A DNA stretch of 64,000 nucleotides from positions 1-64,000 of the forward strand of contig NZ_BOPF01000019.1 of the NCBI RefSeq assembly GCF_016863615.1, read 5' to 3'. Below, piece by piece: positions 63,988-64,000 of the stretch. The position numbers and the translations under genes are program-made. The DNA comes from Virgisporangium aliadipatigenens (GTDB lineage Bacteria; Actinomycetota; Actinomycetes; Mycobacteriales; Micromonosporaceae). Under the pieces are notes generated by a model. It did no database searches. It had not been told where the DNA came from and saw nothing but the letters and a program-made list of their open reading frames with translations. Numbering within the stretch: the stretch's first letter is position 1; each line of letters begins with the position of its first letter.

Positions 63988-64000
63988 ACCCCCGGGGGCA

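Overview
This is a very GC-rich window with GTG/TTG starts, strong GGAGG ribosome sites, tightly overlapping genes and actinobacterial protein families (split-PntA transhydrogenase, DUF2993, DevR/DosR-type regulator, trypsin-co-occurring proteins). It suggests a chromosomal segment of a filamentous actinomycete. A Micromonosporaceae-like host is my inference from the style of the hypothetical proteins, not a proven assignment. No rRNA, tRNA, CRISPR array or intact insertion sequence was seen.

Region 1 (1-18.9 kb) is accessory in character. It opens with a minus-strand pair: a trypsin-co-occurring protein (trypco2) overlapping a trypsin-like protease / STAND NTPase / TPR protein that runs off the left edge and carries near-identical 138-bp repeats. 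Then come about eight small orphan proteins (3.1-9.2 kb), some frameshifted or decayed, which look like a cluster of immunity-type or lineage-specific genes. Poorly coding DNA holds two small proteins and an AT-richer membrane protein (12.2-13.7 kb). After these come an MgtE-N-like helical-repeat protein, a SLATT-like two-helix membrane protein, small hypotheticals, and a protein made of four cold-shock domains.

Region 2 (18.9-27.7 kb) holds ordinary chromosomal genes: a TetR regulator divergent from a medium-chain oxidoreductase, a LysR regulator, a methyltransferase, and an operon of response regulator, histidine kinase, DUF2993 lipid-binding protein and MMPL exporter.

Region 3 (27.7-64 kb) looks like a dormancy/hypoxia (DosR/DevR-type) island. 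A DevR-like LuxR regulator (55.6 kb) lies among universal stress proteins, CBS/BON proteins, a hydrogenase-maturation protease, a CtpF-like P-type ATPase, a GNAT/ADP-forming acyl-CoA synthetase, a DoxX protein, single-TM SHOCT-like small proteins and decayed USP and phosphoribosyltransferase genes. I found 14-bp palindrome-like sites related to GGGACCnnGGTCCC upstream of many of them. The core is a minus-strand operon (50.9 to 40.0 kb) in which a proton-translocating transhydrogenase (pntAA-pntAB-pntB), a 2-oxoacid:acceptor oxidoreductase (porG-porA-porB), an Fe-S/flavin GltD-like oxidoreductase, an ABC-2 transporter and a BON protein follow one another with almost no gaps. My reading is that 2-oxoacid oxidation feeds electrons to NADP through the flavoprotein and PntAB balances NADPH, NADH and proton-motive force under respiratory limitation. 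Two further ABC-2 systems, a GH44 glycanase and DUF4389 membrane proteins sit inside the same island.
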